This document shows, in pieces, positions 16,999 through 26,591 of a stretch of DNA of 64,000 nt. Position numbers and translations under genes: made by a program. The first letter of the stretch is position 1; every line of letters starts with the position of its first letter. The notes beneath the pieces were generated by a model. It had not been told where the DNA came from. It saw only the letters and a program-made list of their open reading frames with translations, and searched no databases. Origin of the DNA: Rhodococcoides fascians NBRC 12155 = LMG 3623 (GTDB lineage: Bacteria; Actinomycetota; Actinomycetes; Mycobacteriales; Mycobacteriaceae); NCBI RefSeq assembly GCF_001894785.1, contig NZ_BCWW01000016.1:1-64000 (forward strand), read 5' to 3'.

Positions 16999-18483
16999 GT
17001 GACATCGAATTCGACCAGCACCGAGACCACAGGCACAGCAGACGAAGGTCCACGGTTGCCGCCGCGTCCGGTCCATCGACCCACCGTCGATCCGGTGTCG
17101 GCCTCGGTATTCGGACGTCCCGATGACGTCGGCGGTTCGTTCTCCCCACGTCGCCCCGACGAACAACTGCCTTCCCGGCTGTCGGTCCGGCCGCCGGACC
17201 CCGTCCTGGCCGAGGCCTTCGGACGTCCCGACGACGCCACCGAGTCACTGCAGCGCGACCCCGACGCCGCCGACGAGTCCGACGCCGGCCCCCAGGTTCC
17301 GGCCGATCCGTGGCGTGATCCCGCGTCCCGAGTGTCGCTGGGCGGCGCGGCCCTCGACTCCCCACCACCTCCTGTACTCCCTCCTGGAACCAAGCTCGGC
17401 GTGCGCGACGTCTTGTTCGGGCGATCGGTATCCGTGCGGGCGCTCGTCGTACTCGGTGTCCTTGCCCTCGTCATCGGGTTGGTCGGTGGACTGTTCGGCC
17501 GCCTGACCGCCGAAGTGACCGGCGCACTGACCAGCCAGAAAGTGACACTGACCCAGTCCAGTGGCGACGACGTCCCACGCGGCCAGATCAGCAAGGTGGC
17601 CGACGCGGTCCTGCCGTCGGTCGTCTCCATTCAGGTGACCCTCGGCGAGACCGGAGGCACCGGCTCGGGCGTCGTGATCGACGCCGACGAGGGCTACATC
17701 GTCACGAACAACCACGTGATCTCGCTCGCCGCATCCGACGAGGACAAGTCGACCCTCGAAGTCACCTTCTCCGACGGCACCAAAGTGCCAGGACGCATCG
17801 TCGGCCGCGACACCAAGACCGACCTCGCCGTGCTCAAGACCGACGTCGGCAACCTCACCGAGGCTCAGCTCGGACGCTCCGACGACGTCCGCGTCGGCCA
17901 GGACGTCATCGCCGTCGGGTCGCCGCTCGGCCTGAACAAGACGGTTACCTCGGGCATCGTCAGTGCTCTCGACCGCCCCGTCGCGCTGTCGGGGGAGGGC
18001 ACCGACACCAACGCCGTCATCGACGCGGTTCAGACCGACGCAGCCATCAACCCGGGTAACTCCGGTGGCCCCCTCATCGACTTCGAAGGTCGCGTCATCG
18101 GCATCAACTCCGCCATCCGAAGCGAGAGCGGGGGATCGGTGGGACTGGGCTTCGCGATACCCGTCGACGAGGTCACCGAGGTGGCGCAGGCCCTGATTCG
18201 GGACGGCGTCATGCGGCACCCGGATTTCGGGATCAACGCGCGTTCGGTGATCAACGAAACCTCGGCCGGCGCAGAAGTCGCCAACGTCCGGGCCGGTGGG
18301 CCGGCCCAGCAAGCCGGAATCGTCGAAGGGGACGTCATCACCAAGGTCGGCGACCGCTCGGTGGGGGACGCGGACGAGCTCGTCGTCGCGGTGCAGGAAA
18401 CCACGATCGGCCAGGCGGTGCCGGTGCAACTCGTCCGCTCCGGACGGCTGGTGGACCTGTCCGTCACGCCGGTTTCCGACTGA
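16999..18483 (+). CDS. htrA: HtrA/DegP-type membrane serine protease with PDZ domain
   Basis: A 494-residue protease: a Pro/Asp-rich cytoplasmic N-terminus, one transmembrane helix (LVVLGVLALVIGLVGGLFG, around residue 145), a trypsin-fold domain with the triad His239 (NNHV), Asp275 (KTDLAVLK) and Ser355 (NPGNSGGP), and a C-terminal PDZ domain (RAGGPAQQAGIVEGDVITKV). It would act on misfolded exported proteins outside the membrane. The GTG start has GAGGGG 11 nt upstream; an ATG at 16978 would add seven residues but has no ribosome-binding site. It follows rseA as in mycobacteria, consistent with SigE control. Confidence 0.92.
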   Translation: MTSNSTSTETTGTADEGPRLPPRPVHRPTVDPVSASVFGRPDDVGGSFSPRRPDEQLPSRLSVRPPDPVLAEAFGRPDDATESLQRDPDAADESDAGPQVPADPWRDPASRVSLGGAALDSPPPPVLPPGTKLGVRDVLFGRSVSVRALVVLGVLALVIGLVGGLFGRLTAEVTGALTSQKVTLTQSSGDDVPRGQISKVADAVLPSVVSIQVTLGETGGTGSGVVIDADEGYIVTNNHVISLAASDEDKSTLEVTFSDGTKVPGRIVGRDTKTDLAVLKTDVGNLTEAQLGRSDDVRVGQDVIAVGSPLGLNKTVTSGIVSALDRPVALSGEGTDTNAVIDAVQTDAAINPGNSGGPLIDFEGRVIGINSAIRSESGGSVGLGFAIPVDEVTEVAQALIRDGVMRHPDFGINARSVINETSAGAEVANVRAGGPAQQAGIVEGDVITKVGDRSVGDADELVVAVQETTIGQAVPVQLVRSGRLVDLSVTPVSD

Positions 18484-18501
18484 CGACGTAGGCTGGCACC
18501 C

Positions 18502-18966
18502 GTGTTCGGCAACATCGGTTGGGGAGAGCTCGTCATTCTCCTCGTAGCAGCTCTGGTCATCCTCGGCCCGGATCGTCTCCCCGGTGCCATCAGCTGGGTG
18601 TCGAAGTCCCTCCGCCAGGTCAAGGACTACGCCAACGGCGCGAGCCAACAACTCAAGGACGAGCTCGGCACCGACTTCGAGGACCTGCGTAAGCCCCTCG
18701 CCGACCTCAACCAACTCCGCGGCATGACACCCCGAGCCGTGATCACCAAACACCTGCTCGACGGCGACGACTCGATCTTCAAAAATCCGCTGGACGACAC
18801 CTTCAAAGGCAAGCCCTTCGACACCAAGCCCAAGAACATGGGCGGACCGACGCCGCAGAACGGCGTGTCCTCGGGCAGTACATCCGGGGGAGCCGTGTCG
18901 ATGAGCAAGAACGAACCGAAACTCGCGGCGGGCGATACCCCGCCCATCGACGCGGACGCCACGTAG
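18502..18966 (+). CDS. tatB: Sec-independent translocase protein TatB
   Basis: A 154-residue twin-arginine translocation subunit. The N-terminus [20 protein letters not shown] is the TatB membrane helix, followed by the FGP-like hinge LGPDRLP, an amphipathic helix ([20 protein letters not shown]) and a polar Pro/Ser-rich tail. TatB receives folded Tat substrates with TatC. Starts with GTG 18 bp after htrA. The sigE-rseA-htrA-tatB order matches M. tuberculosis Rv1221-Rv1224. Confidence 0.93.
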   Translation: MFGNIGWGELVILLVAALVILGPDRLPGAISWVSKSLRQVKDYANGASQQLKDELGTDFEDLRKPLADLNQLRGMTPRAVITKHLLDGDDSIFKNPLDDTFKGKPFDTKPKNMGGPTPQNGVSSGSTSGGAVSMSKNEPKLAAGDTPPIDADAT

Positions 18967-19037
18967 GCATAGCCCCAACCGGCCCGACGAACCACCCAGT
19001 CTGCAGGCTGCGCCCGCCCGACCGCTGCGCCCCCGTC

Positions 19038-19088
19038 GGATGAATGTGGGATTCAGTCGCTCTGAGTGCAACAAAGGCGCATTGATCC
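19038..19088. repeat. Dispersed palindromic element, family 2, copy A
   Basis: A 51-bp element (GGATGAATGTGGGATTCAGTC ... CATTGATCC broken here) with outer inverted ends GGATGAATG/CATTGATCC. It is a diverged reverse-orientation relative of the two copies at 48611-48661 and 48685-48735. It lies between convergent tatB and the ABC ATPase gene. Confidence 0.8.
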
Positions 19089-19125
19089 GCGGCGGGGCGG
19101 GCGGCGGGAGTGGGCGGGCCAGTGG

Positions 19126-19899
19126 CTAGAGCACCTTGTTCAGGAAGTCCTGGCTGCGTGGGTTCTGCGGGTTCCCGAACAGCTCGTCGGGTGTTCCCTC
19201 TTCGACGATGACGCCCTCGGCCATGAAGATCACTCGATCCGCGACTTCACGCGCGAAGCCCATTTCGTGGGTGACGACCACCATCGTCATGCCGCCCTTG
19301 GCGAGGTCGCGCAGTACCTGCAGAACTTCGCCGACCATTTCGGGGTCCAGGGCGCTGGTGGCTTCGTCGAACAGCATGATCGACGGGTTCATGGCCAGTG
19401 CCCGCGCGATGGCCACGCGTTGCTTTTGCCCACCGGAGAGGTTGGCGGGCTTGTAGTCGGCCCGCTCCGACAGGCCTACCTGTTCGAGCAGCTGCAGGGC
19501 CGCGTCCTTGGCCTGCGACTTCGTCATCTTCTTGGTTTCGACGGGTGCGAGCATGACGTTCTCGAGGGCTGTCATGTGCGGAAAGAGGTTGAAGTGCTGG
19601 AACACCATGCCGATGTTCTGGCGCACCTTGTCCAGGTCCACGTTCTTCGCCGTCAGGTCGGTTCCGTCGACGACGACCGATCCGGCGGTGATGTCTTCCA
19701 GCTTGTTCAGGCAGCGTAGGAACGTGCTCTTGCCGGAGCCGGACGGTCCGATCACGCAGACCACTTCACCGTTGGCGATCTCGGCGTCGATGCCCTTGAG
19801 AACCGTGTTGTCGCCGAACGCCTTCTGCAGGGCCTTGATCGAGATCTTCGTTCCCGGACCTTTGTCGACCGGCAGGTCCTTGGTCAGTTCGGTGCTCAT
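19126..19899 (-). CDS. Amino-acid (glutamine-type) ABC transporter ATP-binding protein
   Basis: A 257-residue ATPase of the GlnQ/polar amino acid class. Walker A is GPSGSGKST (51-59), then the Q-loop [16 protein letters not shown], signature LSGGQKQR, Walker [13 protein letters not shown] and the H-loop [16 protein letters not shown] 19899 overlaps the stop of the binding protein-permease gene by 4 nt, so the two proteins form one importer. Substrate is inferred as glutamine or a related amino acid only from family resemblance. Confidence 0.9.
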   Translation of the reverse strand: MSTELTKDLPVDKGPGTKISIKALQKAFGDNTVLKGIDAEIANGEVVCVIGPSGSGKSTFLRCLNKLEDITAGSVVVDGTDLTAKNVDLDKVRQNIGMVFQHFNLFPHMTALENVMLAPVETKKMTKSQAKDAALQLLEQVGLSERADYKPANLSGGQKQRVAIARALAMNPSIMLFDEATSALDPEMVGEVLQVLRDLAKGGMTMVVVTHEMGFAREVADRVIFMAEGVIVEEGTPDELFGNPQNPRSQDFLNKVL

Positions 19900-21353
19900 T
19901 TGTTGATCCTCTTCTCGAGCCGGTTCGACAGCTTGGTGAGAGCCATGATGATGATGAAGTACAGGACGCCGACGATGAGCCACATGTTGAACGACTCGAA
20001 GTTGCGAGCGATGATCAGACGACCGGTCTGCGTCAGCTCGGCGAGGCCGATGACCGAGAGTAGCGACGTGTCCTTGAGTGTGATGACGAACTGATTGATG
20101 TACGACGGGATCATCGTGCGAATTGCCTGTGGCATCACCACTTTTCGCATCGACTTGAGGTAGCTGATGCCGAGGCTGCGCGACGCCTCCATCTGGCCCT
20201 TGTCGACGGCGAGGATGCCGCCGCGGACGATCTCGGCCATGTAAGCACCGGCGTTGAGCGAGAGTGTGATGATGCCTGCGGTGAACGCCGACATCTGAAA
20301 GTTCAGTGCCGCGGGTACGCCGAAGTAGATGAAGAATGCCTGCACCAGAAGTGGTGTGCCACGGAAGATGTCGACGTAGGTGGTTCCGATGCCGCGGAGC
20401 ACGATGTTGGTCGAGACGCGGAACAGGCCGAAAATTCCGCCGAGTACCAACGCGATGGCGATGGAGATGACGGTCAGCACGATCGTGAGCCACAGACCCT
20501 TGAGCAGCAACTGCCAGCTGCTGGCGATCAGGCCGGGGATGGAGGTGTCGGCGGTGGACGCGTCGGCGTTGAGGTAGGTGTCGAGAATTTCGTCGTACTG
20601 GCCGTTGGCGCGCAGGTTTTCGAGGCCGGTGTTGAACTGGTCGAGCAACTGGGCGTTGGTGCCCTTGGCGACGGCGAATCCGTAACTGGCACCGGCTTCC
20701 TTCTCGGTGACCGTCTTGAAGCCGTTGCCCTGGGTGATGCCGTAGGCGAGCACCGGGTAGTCCTCGAAGGCCGCTGCGGAGTTTCCGGTGCGCACTTCCT
20801 CGAACATGGTCGCGGAGTCGTCGAAGCTGCGGATGGTGAAGCCGTACTGATCGGCGATCGACGTCGCGAACGTCGCACCCTCGGTGCCGTTCTTGACCGC
20901 GACCGACTTACCGCGCAGGTCTTCGTAGCCCTTGATCTCGTCGTTCGAATCCAGAATCGCCATCTGGACACCGGAATCGAAGTACGGATCGGAGAAGTCG
21001 AAGGTGGCCTTGCGCTCGTCGGTGATCGACATGCCGGCGATCATTCCGTTGAACTGGCCGCTGGTGACGCCCTGAAGTGCGGTGTCGAAACCGACCTGTT
21101 CGACGGTGTAGTCGAAGCCCTGGTCGACGGCGATGGCCGCGAGCAGGTCCATGTCGATTCCGACGAGTTTGCCTGTCTCGTCCTGGAATTCGAAGGGCGC
21201 GAACGTGGTGTCTGTCGCGATCGAGTAATTCTGGGCAGGCGGGGCAGGTTGTGCCGACGCCAGCCCGGGACCGAGTACGGATCCCAGCAGGGTCATCAGC
21301 AGTGCGATCAGTACCGGAACGACGACCGGCCTGACCCGATGCGGCTTCTTCAT
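19896..21353 (-). CDS. Fused amino-acid-binding protein and ABC permease
   Basis: A 485-residue protein joining two transporter parts. A signal peptide ([20 protein letters not shown]) leads into a type-3 solute-binding domain ([28 protein letters not shown], about residues 40-270). It is followed by a His/Glu/Gln/Arg/opine-type permease domain (from about 280) with its EAA-like loop [22 protein letters not shown]. The binding domain would be tethered outside the membrane, so no separate binding protein is needed. ATG 21353 fits the signal peptide; a GTG three codons upstream is possible. Such fusions are known in actinobacteria and Gram-positives. Confidence 0.9.
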   Translation of the reverse strand: MKKPHRVRPVVVPVLIALLMTLLGSVLGPGLASAQPAPPAQNYSIATDTTFAPFEFQDETGKLVGIDMDLLAAIAVDQGFDYTVEQVGFDTALQGVTSGQFNGMIAGMSITDERKATFDFSDPYFDSGVQMAILDSNDEIKGYEDLRGKSVAVKNGTEGATFATSIADQYGFTIRSFDDSATMFEEVRTGNSAAAFEDYPVLAYGITQGNGFKTVTEKEAGASYGFAVAKGTNAQLLDQFNTGLENLRANGQYDEILDTYLNADASTADTSIPGLIASSWQLLLKGLWLTIVLTVISIAIALVLGGIFGLFRVSTNIVLRGIGTTYVDIFRGTPLLVQAFFIYFGVPAALNFQMSAFTAGIITLSLNAGAYMAEIVRGGILAVDKGQMEASRSLGISYLKSMRKVVMPQAIRTMIPSYINQFVITLKDTSLLSVIGLAELTQTGRLIIARNFESFNMWLIVGVLYFIIIMALTKLSNRLEKRINK

Positions 21354-21445
21354 GAAGGCCACTCTCTATCGACAGTAGGATTGAAGGCAAATCATAAGGC
21401 TCCAACCCTGTCTCCCGCGTCGTTTGTCGGGTATAAGCGCCTGCC

Positions 21446-22582
21446 TTACAGTTTCCGGGTCGTGTCGATTCCCAGCGACATTCCCACCAGTCCGCGCTCG
21501 CGTACCGCAAGCTTTGCGGCGACCGACTCGAGTGCTTGTGCTGCAGGCGAATTCGGGTCGTTCAGTACAATCGGCGTGCCGGCGTCGCCGCCCTCGCGGA
21601 CGGCGGTGTCGAGCGGAATCTGGCCCAGCAGAGGCACCTTTGCACCCACGGCCTTGGTGAGGCGATCCGATACGTCCTGTCCGCCACCGGATCCGAAAAT
21701 ATCCATGCGGGTACCGTCGGGCAGCTCGAGCCAAGACATGTTCTCCACGACGCCCGCGACGCGCTGACGCGTCTGCAGTGCGATCGCTCCGGCGCGCTCG
21801 GCGACCTCGGCAGCGGCTTGCTGAGGGGTGGTGACCACGAGGATCTCTGCGTTCGGAATCAGTTGTGCGACAGAGATTGCCACGTCGCCGGTGCCGGGCG
21901 GAAGATCGAGGAGGAGCACGTCCAGGTCGCCCCAGAACACGTCGGCGAGGAATTGCTGCAAGGCCCGGTGCAGCATGGGTCCGCGCCAGACGACCGGGGT
22001 GTTGCCCTCGGTGAACTGAGCGATCGAGATGAACTTCACGCCGTGCGCCTGCGGCGGCATGATCATCTTCTCCACCTGCGTGGGTCGCGCGTCGTTGCCG
22101 AGCATGCGGGGAACGGAATGGCCGTAGATGTCGGCGTCGAGCACACCCACCGACAGGCCGCGGGCGGAAAGGGACGCGGCAAGGTTGACCGTCACGCTGG
22201 ACTTGCCCACGCCGCCCTTGCCCGACGCCACCGCGTACACGCGCGTCAGCGATCCGGGTTGCGCAAAGGGAATGACCGGCTCGGCGGAATCGCCGCGCAG
22301 GGACTTGCGCAGTGCGGTGCGTTGCTCGTCGTTCATCACGTCGAGTTCGACCGTCACGGTGCCGACTCCGGCGACGTCGGCGACGGCGTTCTTCACGCGA
22401 TCGCTGATCTCGGTCTTCATCGGGCAACCGGAGGTCGTCAAGTAGATGCCGACGCCGACGGCTCCGTCGGGGGCGATGTCGATGCTCTTGACCATGCCGA
22501 GGTCGGTGATGGGTTTACGGATCTCGGGGTCGATGACCTTCGTCAGCGCGGTCCGAACGTCGGATTCGGTCAGTACAGCCAT
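21446..22582 (-). CDS. mrp: Mrp/ApbC-family Fe-S cluster carrier ATPase
   Basis: A 378-residue protein: an N-terminal MIP18/DUF59 domain (LTKVIDPEIRKPITDLGMV, TTSGCPMK), then a P-loop ATPase with the deviant Walker A GKGGVGKSS near residue 121, DADIYGHSVPRMLG and DLPPGTGDVAISVAQ. Family members carry and deliver iron-sulfur clusters. The C-terminal CxxC pair seen in many Mrp proteins was not found, so cluster binding may differ here. The gene has the position of Rv1229c next to the lytic transglycosylase. Confidence 0.9.
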   Translation of the reverse strand: MAVLTESDVRTALTKVIDPEIRKPITDLGMVKSIDIAPDGAVGVGIYLTTSGCPMKTEISDRVKNAVADVAGVGTVTVELDVMNDEQRTALRKSLRGDSAEPVIPFAQPGSLTRVYAVASGKGGVGKSSVTVNLAASLSARGLSVGVLDADIYGHSVPRMLGNDARPTQVEKMIMPPQAHGVKFISIAQFTEGNTPVVWRGPMLHRALQQFLADVFWGDLDVLLLDLPPGTGDVAISVAQLIPNAEILVVTTPQQAAAEVAERAGAIALQTRQRVAGVVENMSWLELPDGTRMDIFGSGGGQDVSDRLTKAVGAKVPLLGQIPLDTAVREGGDAGTPIVLNDPNSPAAQALESVAAKLAVRERGLVGMSLGIDTTRKL

Positions 22583-22652
22583 TGCTTCATGCTATGCGGT
22601 GCACCGAGTCCCGATGAACAGCAGGGCAGCTCGATCTAGTGCTGCGTTGAAT

Positions 22653-23525
22653 TCAGTGAATCCGCGGCAGCTGGTCCGAGGAGGGCACGATGCCGGTGGC
22701 GTAACCGGCCGACCATGCGAGCACGTTCGCCACGTAGGCCATCGAATTGTTGTAGCGCAGGATTGCCCGGGTGGTCGAGGCCAGGTCGCGGGCGTTGGTG
22801 CCGTCGTCGCACAGGTACATGCCGGTGGCCAGGGCCGCGTCGTACAGGTTCTGTGGGTCGGAGACTCCGTCGCCGTTGCCGTCGGCGTGGTAGAGGTTCC
22901 ACGTAGAGGGCAGGAACTGCATCGGGCCGACTGCGCGGTCGTACTGGGTGTCGCCGTCGAGCGCGCCGCCGTCGGTGTCGCGAATCACCTGATTGCCGGC
23001 GAGGGTGCCGTTGAGAACCGGTCCGAGAATGGGCTCGTGCAGTTCGCCCGAGTCGTCGACCTTGCCGTTGTTGGCGTGGGTGGATTCGACGCGGCCGATG
23101 CCGGCGATGACGGTCCAGCTGATGCCGCAGCCGGGCTGCTGCTGGGCCAGGATGCGTTCGGCGTTCTTGTATGCAGAGACGTTGACGACCGGGATCGCGA
23201 TCGGGCTGACCGCAAGGTTGGTGGGCAGCTCGGGTGTGGGCGGGATCTCGGGAGCCGGGGCGGGCGCGGGGACCGGGGCGGGTGTCGGCAGCTCGGCCTG
23301 AGCCACCGGCTGCGCCTGCTGGTCCTGGGCGATCGCCTGCGGGGTCTCGACCACGGAGTTCGATTCCTGTGCGGCCGGGGCCGTCTTGGCGGTGACGAAC
23401 GGGATGTATTCGGTGGCTCCGGCGCTGGTCGCGGCCGTGACGAGTCCTGCGGGGACGAGGCCTGCCAGAGCAATCACCGAGTTCCGTCGAACCTTGGAAT
23501 TCGATGCTTTTCTGTGACGACCCAC
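22653..23525 (-). CDS. Secreted lytic transglycosylase (Rv1230c-like)
   Basis: A 290-residue exported protein: MGRHRKASNSKVRRNSVIAL signal/anchor region, then a Pro/Ala-rich linker (APVPAPAPAPEIPPTPELP), then a MltB/SLT-type domain with the catalytic Glu in IAGIGRVESTHANNG and the downstream GPMQFLPSTWNLYHADGNGD, DPQNLYDAALATGMYLC. It would cleave peptidoglycan glycan strands in the cell wall. The GTG start has a perfect AGGAGG 10 nt upstream. It lies between mrp and the DUF1003 gene as in mycobacteria. Confidence 0.9.
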   Translation of the reverse strand: MGRHRKASNSKVRRNSVIALAGLVPAGLVTAATSAGATEYIPFVTAKTAPAAQESNSVVETPQAIAQDQQAQPVAQAELPTPAPVPAPAPAPEIPPTPELPTNLAVSPIAIPVVNVSAYKNAERILAQQQPGCGISWTVIAGIGRVESTHANNGKVDDSGELHEPILGPVLNGTLAGNQVIRDTDGGALDGDTQYDRAVGPMQFLPSTWNLYHADGNGDGVSDPQNLYDAALATGMYLCDDGTNARDLASTTRAILRYNNSMAYVANVLAWSAGYATGIVPSSDQLPRIH

Positions 23526-23650
23526 GCGCGCTGTACCTCCTGATTTCCCCGGATGATCTCCGGGGCCCGACCTGATGACCGGGATCGAGGGTACCTGATT
23601 CGAGACTGTTCCGTTATCGGGCCGTTACCAGGCGCGGAGCGGTGCGCGGT

Positions 23651-24205
23651 CTATTGCGGGTCGGTCTCGCCCGACGCGTCGTCGGCCAGGCGCGCGGCCG
23701 CTTTCTTGCGCGCCTTCTTCGGTGCGTTGGCGGGTTGACCCGTCGCTTGTTCCAGCAACGCCCTGATGTCGTCGAGTTCGCGGCGCAGATAGTCACGGGT
23801 GGCGACTTCACCGACGGCGATACGCAGAGCTGCGAGCTCCCGCGCGAGGAACTCGGTGTCGGCCTTGGTCTGCTGAGCCCGCGACCGATCCTCTTCGAGA
23901 GAGACGCGGTCGCGGTCGTCCTGCCGATTCTGGGCGAGCAGGATCAACGGCGCGGCGTACGCGGCCTGCGTCGAGAAGGCGAGGTTGAGCAGGATGAAGG
24001 GATACGGGTCCCACTGCAGATTGACGGCCACGACGTTGAGGAAGATCCAGACGATGACGATGCCGGTCTGAATCGCCAGATAGCGTCCGGTACCCAGGAA
24101 CCTGGCGGCTTTCTCACCCGACTTACCGAGATCGAAGTCGAAGTTGACGTTGAACAGCCGCGAACCGCGCGGCGTGTCCATTCTCTGGCGTGCTGTTTCT
24201 TTCAC
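23651..24205 (-). CDS. DUF1003 membrane protein (Rv1231c-like)
   Basis: A 184-residue protein with two adjacent transmembrane helices (YLAIQTGIVIVWIFLNVVAV; PFILLNLAFSTQAAYAAPLI) followed by QNRQDDRDR, the DUF1003 signature. A C-terminal cytoplasmic coiled-coil (RAQQTKADTEFLARELAALR) ends in a Lys/Ala-rich tail. Its function is unknown. The GTG start overlaps the stop of the MgtE-like gene by 4 nt, so the two are probably co-expressed and may work together at the membrane. Confidence 0.87.
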   Translation of the reverse strand: MKETARQRMDTPRGSRLFNVNFDFDLGKSGEKAARFLGTGRYLAIQTGIVIVWIFLNVVAVNLQWDPYPFILLNLAFSTQAAYAAPLILLAQNRQDDRDRVSLEEDRSRAQQTKADTEFLARELAALRIAVGEVATRDYLRRELDDIRALLEQATGQPANAPKKARKKAAARLADDASGETDPQ

Positions 24206-25476
24206 TGTCCGGCCACTTCCTGATCTCGCCAGTCCTCGGGCAGCAGGTGATCGAGGACGTCGTCCACGGTCACGGCCCCGACCAGGTGGTCCTCGTCGTC
24301 GACCACCGGGCCGCAGACGAGGTTGTACGTCGCGAAGTACCGCGTCACCGCGGTCAGGCTGTCCTCGGGGGACAGCCGCGGGAGTGCGCTGTCCACGACT
24401 CCGCCCACCAGACTCGCCGGGGGTTCTCGCAACAGTTGCTGCAGGTGAACACAGCCCAGATATGGGCCGGTCGGTGTTGCGGTCGGCGGCCGCACCACGA
24501 ACACGAGTGAGGCCAGCGCAGGCGTCAGGTCGGGGTTGCGTACCCGAGCGAGGGCCTCGGCCACCGTCGTCGACGCGGTGAGGATCACGGGCTCGGGCGT
24601 CATCAGACCGCCGGCGGTGTCGGGGGAGTGTTCGAGCAGGCGGCGGACCGGCGCGGAGTCCTCTGGATCCATCAGTCGCAGAAGCGATTCCGCTTCGGTC
24701 TCGGGTAGCTCGCCGAGGAGGTCGGCGGCGTCGTCGGGGTCCATGGCCTCGAGCACGTCGGCACCGCGGTCGACTCCGAGGTAGTGCATCAGCTCCACCT
24801 GATCGTCGTCGGGCAATTCCTGGACGACGTCGGCGAGGCGCTCGTCGTCCAACGCCCGCGCAACTTCCATGCGGCGCTTGACGGGCAGCTCGCGCATCGC
24901 ATTCGCCACGTCGGCGGCGCGCAGGTCCTCGAACTGCATCAACAGCTGCGCCACACCCTGGTCGGGCATCGACAGTTCGTTCTGCGTGAGCCCCTGCACG
25001 TGCTGCCAGTCGACGACGTGGATGGCACCGCGTCGCGCAAGGCGTTGGCGCTGCTTACGCACCGCCACGCGTGCGACCTTCCAGTCTCGAGTTCGGGTGA
25101 GCTCGATGCCGAGATCGACGACGACGGAATCGGTGTCGTGCAACTCGTCGAGCTCGGGATCGTCGACGCGCACCTTGGAGTCGAGTATCTGCGCGAACAC
25201 CAGAATCTCGTTCGCGCGCTGAGTGAATCGGCGCAGACTGACGTTTCCGGTGGTGAGCTGAACGGAGTTGGGCTCGATGCTGGTCACTCGCAGCATTGGG
25301 ACGAAAATTCTTCGGCGCGTTGCCAATTCGACCACGAGTCCGAGGACTCGCGGCTGTGCCCTGCCCACGCGCATGGAGACCACCACGTCGCGCACTCGCC
25401 CGATCGATTCGCCGTCGGGGCCCAGGACGCCGAGGCCGGCGAGCCTGGCCGCGAATACCTTGCTCAGTGCTGCCAT
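24202..25476 (-). CDS. MgtE-N/CBS-domain protein without transporter domain (Rv1232c-like)
   Basis: A 424-residue soluble protein: a PRC-barrel-like N-terminus (LGPDGESIGRVRDVVVSMRV), then an MgtE N-terminal helical domain (MRELPVKRRMEVARALDDER, EAMDPDDAADLLGELPETEA), then two CBS motifs (MTPEPVILTASTTVAEAL; GAVTVDDVLDHLLPEDW). In MgtE channels these parts sense Mg2+, but the transmembrane channel domain is absent here. The protein probably senses Mg2+ or nucleotide for a partner, perhaps the DUF1003 membrane protein that overlaps it. ATG 25476 matches the mycobacterial length. Confidence 0.87.
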   Translation of the reverse strand: MAALSKVFAARLAGLGVLGPDGESIGRVRDVVVSMRVGRAQPRVLGLVVELATRRRIFVPMLRVTSIEPNSVQLTTGNVSLRRFTQRANEILVFAQILDSKVRVDDPELDELHDTDSVVVDLGIELTRTRDWKVARVAVRKQRQRLARRGAIHVVDWQHVQGLTQNELSMPDQGVAQLLMQFEDLRAADVANAMRELPVKRRMEVARALDDERLADVVQELPDDDQVELMHYLGVDRGADVLEAMDPDDAADLLGELPETEAESLLRLMDPEDSAPVRRLLEHSPDTAGGLMTPEPVILTASTTVAEALARVRNPDLTPALASLVFVVRPPTATPTGPYLGCVHLQQLLREPPASLVGGVVDSALPRLSPEDSLTAVTRYFATYNLVCGPVVDDEDHLVGAVTVDDVLDHLLPEDWRDQEVAGQ

Positions 25477-25536
25477 GATGGCAAGGTTAGAGGCAGGGCA
25501 ATACAGCGGGTGAATCAGACAGGGGTAGTGCTTTCG

Positions 25537-26493
25537 ATGGGTGCTTCGGGATTGCGTCGATCGGTACTGGCCGTTCCGGGCAGTTCGGACAAGATGATCG
25601 CCAAGGCCAAGGGCTTGCCTGCCGACGCGATCTTCCTCGATCTCGAGGACGCCGTCGCGCCGATCGCCAAGGTCGAGGCCCGCGCACGCATCGTCGACGC
25701 GTTGAACTCCGACGGTTGGGGCGATCAGCTCAAGGTCGTGCGCGTGAACGACTGGACGACGCAGTGGACGTACGGAGACGTCATCGACGTCGTCTCCGGG
25801 GCGGGTGGAAATCTCGACGCCATCCTGTTGCCGAAGGTCGAGTGCGCGGCGCACGTGCAGGCATTGGATCTTCTTCTCACGCAACTCGAGAAGAAGCACG
25901 GTCTCGACGTCGGGGCCATCGGCATCGAACCGCAGATCGAGAGCGCGCGCAGCCTGCGCAACATCGACGAGATCGCAACCGCGAGCCCCCGGGTGCAGAC
26001 GTTGGTGTTCGGGCCGGCCGACCTGATGGCGAGCGTCAACATGCGCACCCTCGTCGTCGGGGAACAGCCGGTGGGATACGACACCGGCGACGCCTATCAC
26101 CACATTCTGATGACGATCCTGCTGGCGGCTCGGACGCACGGATTGCAGGCAATCGACGGACCGTACCTGCAGATACGCGATCTCGATGCGTTTCGCCGGG
26201 CCGCGGGACGGACGGCCGGCCTCGGGTTCGACGGCAAGTGGGTGCTGCATCCGACGCAGATCGAGGCGGCCAACGAGATCTTCGCGCCACGACAGGACGA
26301 TTACGACAAGGCCGAGCTGATTCTCGACGCGTACGAGTTCCACACCTCGGCGGCGGGCGGCGCTCGCGGTGCGGTGATGCTCGGCGACGAGATGATCGAC
26401 GAGGCGAGCCGCAAGATGGCGCTGGTCGTCTCGGCGAAGGGCCGCGCGGCCGGTCTGACACGCACGACGACGTTCGAGCCGCCCACCTCCTGA
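25537..26493 (+). CDS. CitE-like HpcH/HpaI aldolase/lyase family protein
   Basis: A 318-residue TIM-barrel enzyme related to the citrate lyase beta subunit and L-malyl-CoA/beta-methylmalyl-CoA lyases. Motifs: RRSVLAVPGSSDKM at the N-terminus, FLDLEDAVAP (Mg2+-ligand region), ILLPKVE, IGIEPQIESARSL with the catalytic-site Glu, and GFDGKWVLHPTQIEAAN. No citrate lyase alpha or gamma genes are nearby, so it is a stand-alone CoA-ester lyase or thioesterase rather than part of citrate lyase. The substrate is not determined. ATG 25537 follows AGGGG. Confidence 0.87.
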   Translation: MGASGLRRSVLAVPGSSDKMIAKAKGLPADAIFLDLEDAVAPIAKVEARARIVDALNSDGWGDQLKVVRVNDWTTQWTYGDVIDVVSGAGGNLDAILLPKVECAAHVQALDLLLTQLEKKHGLDVGAIGIEPQIESARSLRNIDEIATASPRVQTLVFGPADLMASVNMRTLVVGEQPVGYDTGDAYHHILMTILLAARTHGLQAIDGPYLQIRDLDAFRRAAGRTAGLGFDGKWVLHPTQIEAANEIFAPRQDDYDKAELILDAYEFHTSAAGGARGAVMLGDEMIDEASRKMALVVSAKGRAAGLTRTTTFEPPTS

Positions 26494-26591
26494 TCCACGC
26501 AGTGTTCGCGGACAGAACAATGGGTGTGACGGTGCCGGAGCGGAGCCTGCAGAAGCGACCGGAAAAGTCCGTTTCGGGGCACAATGGAGTC

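Noticed and set aside
22640-22675. TTGAATTCAGTGAATCC near the transglycosylase stop looked like the family 2 core
   Set aside because: It lacks the GTTGCAGTC and terminal inverted parts; the resemblance is limited to a few bases.
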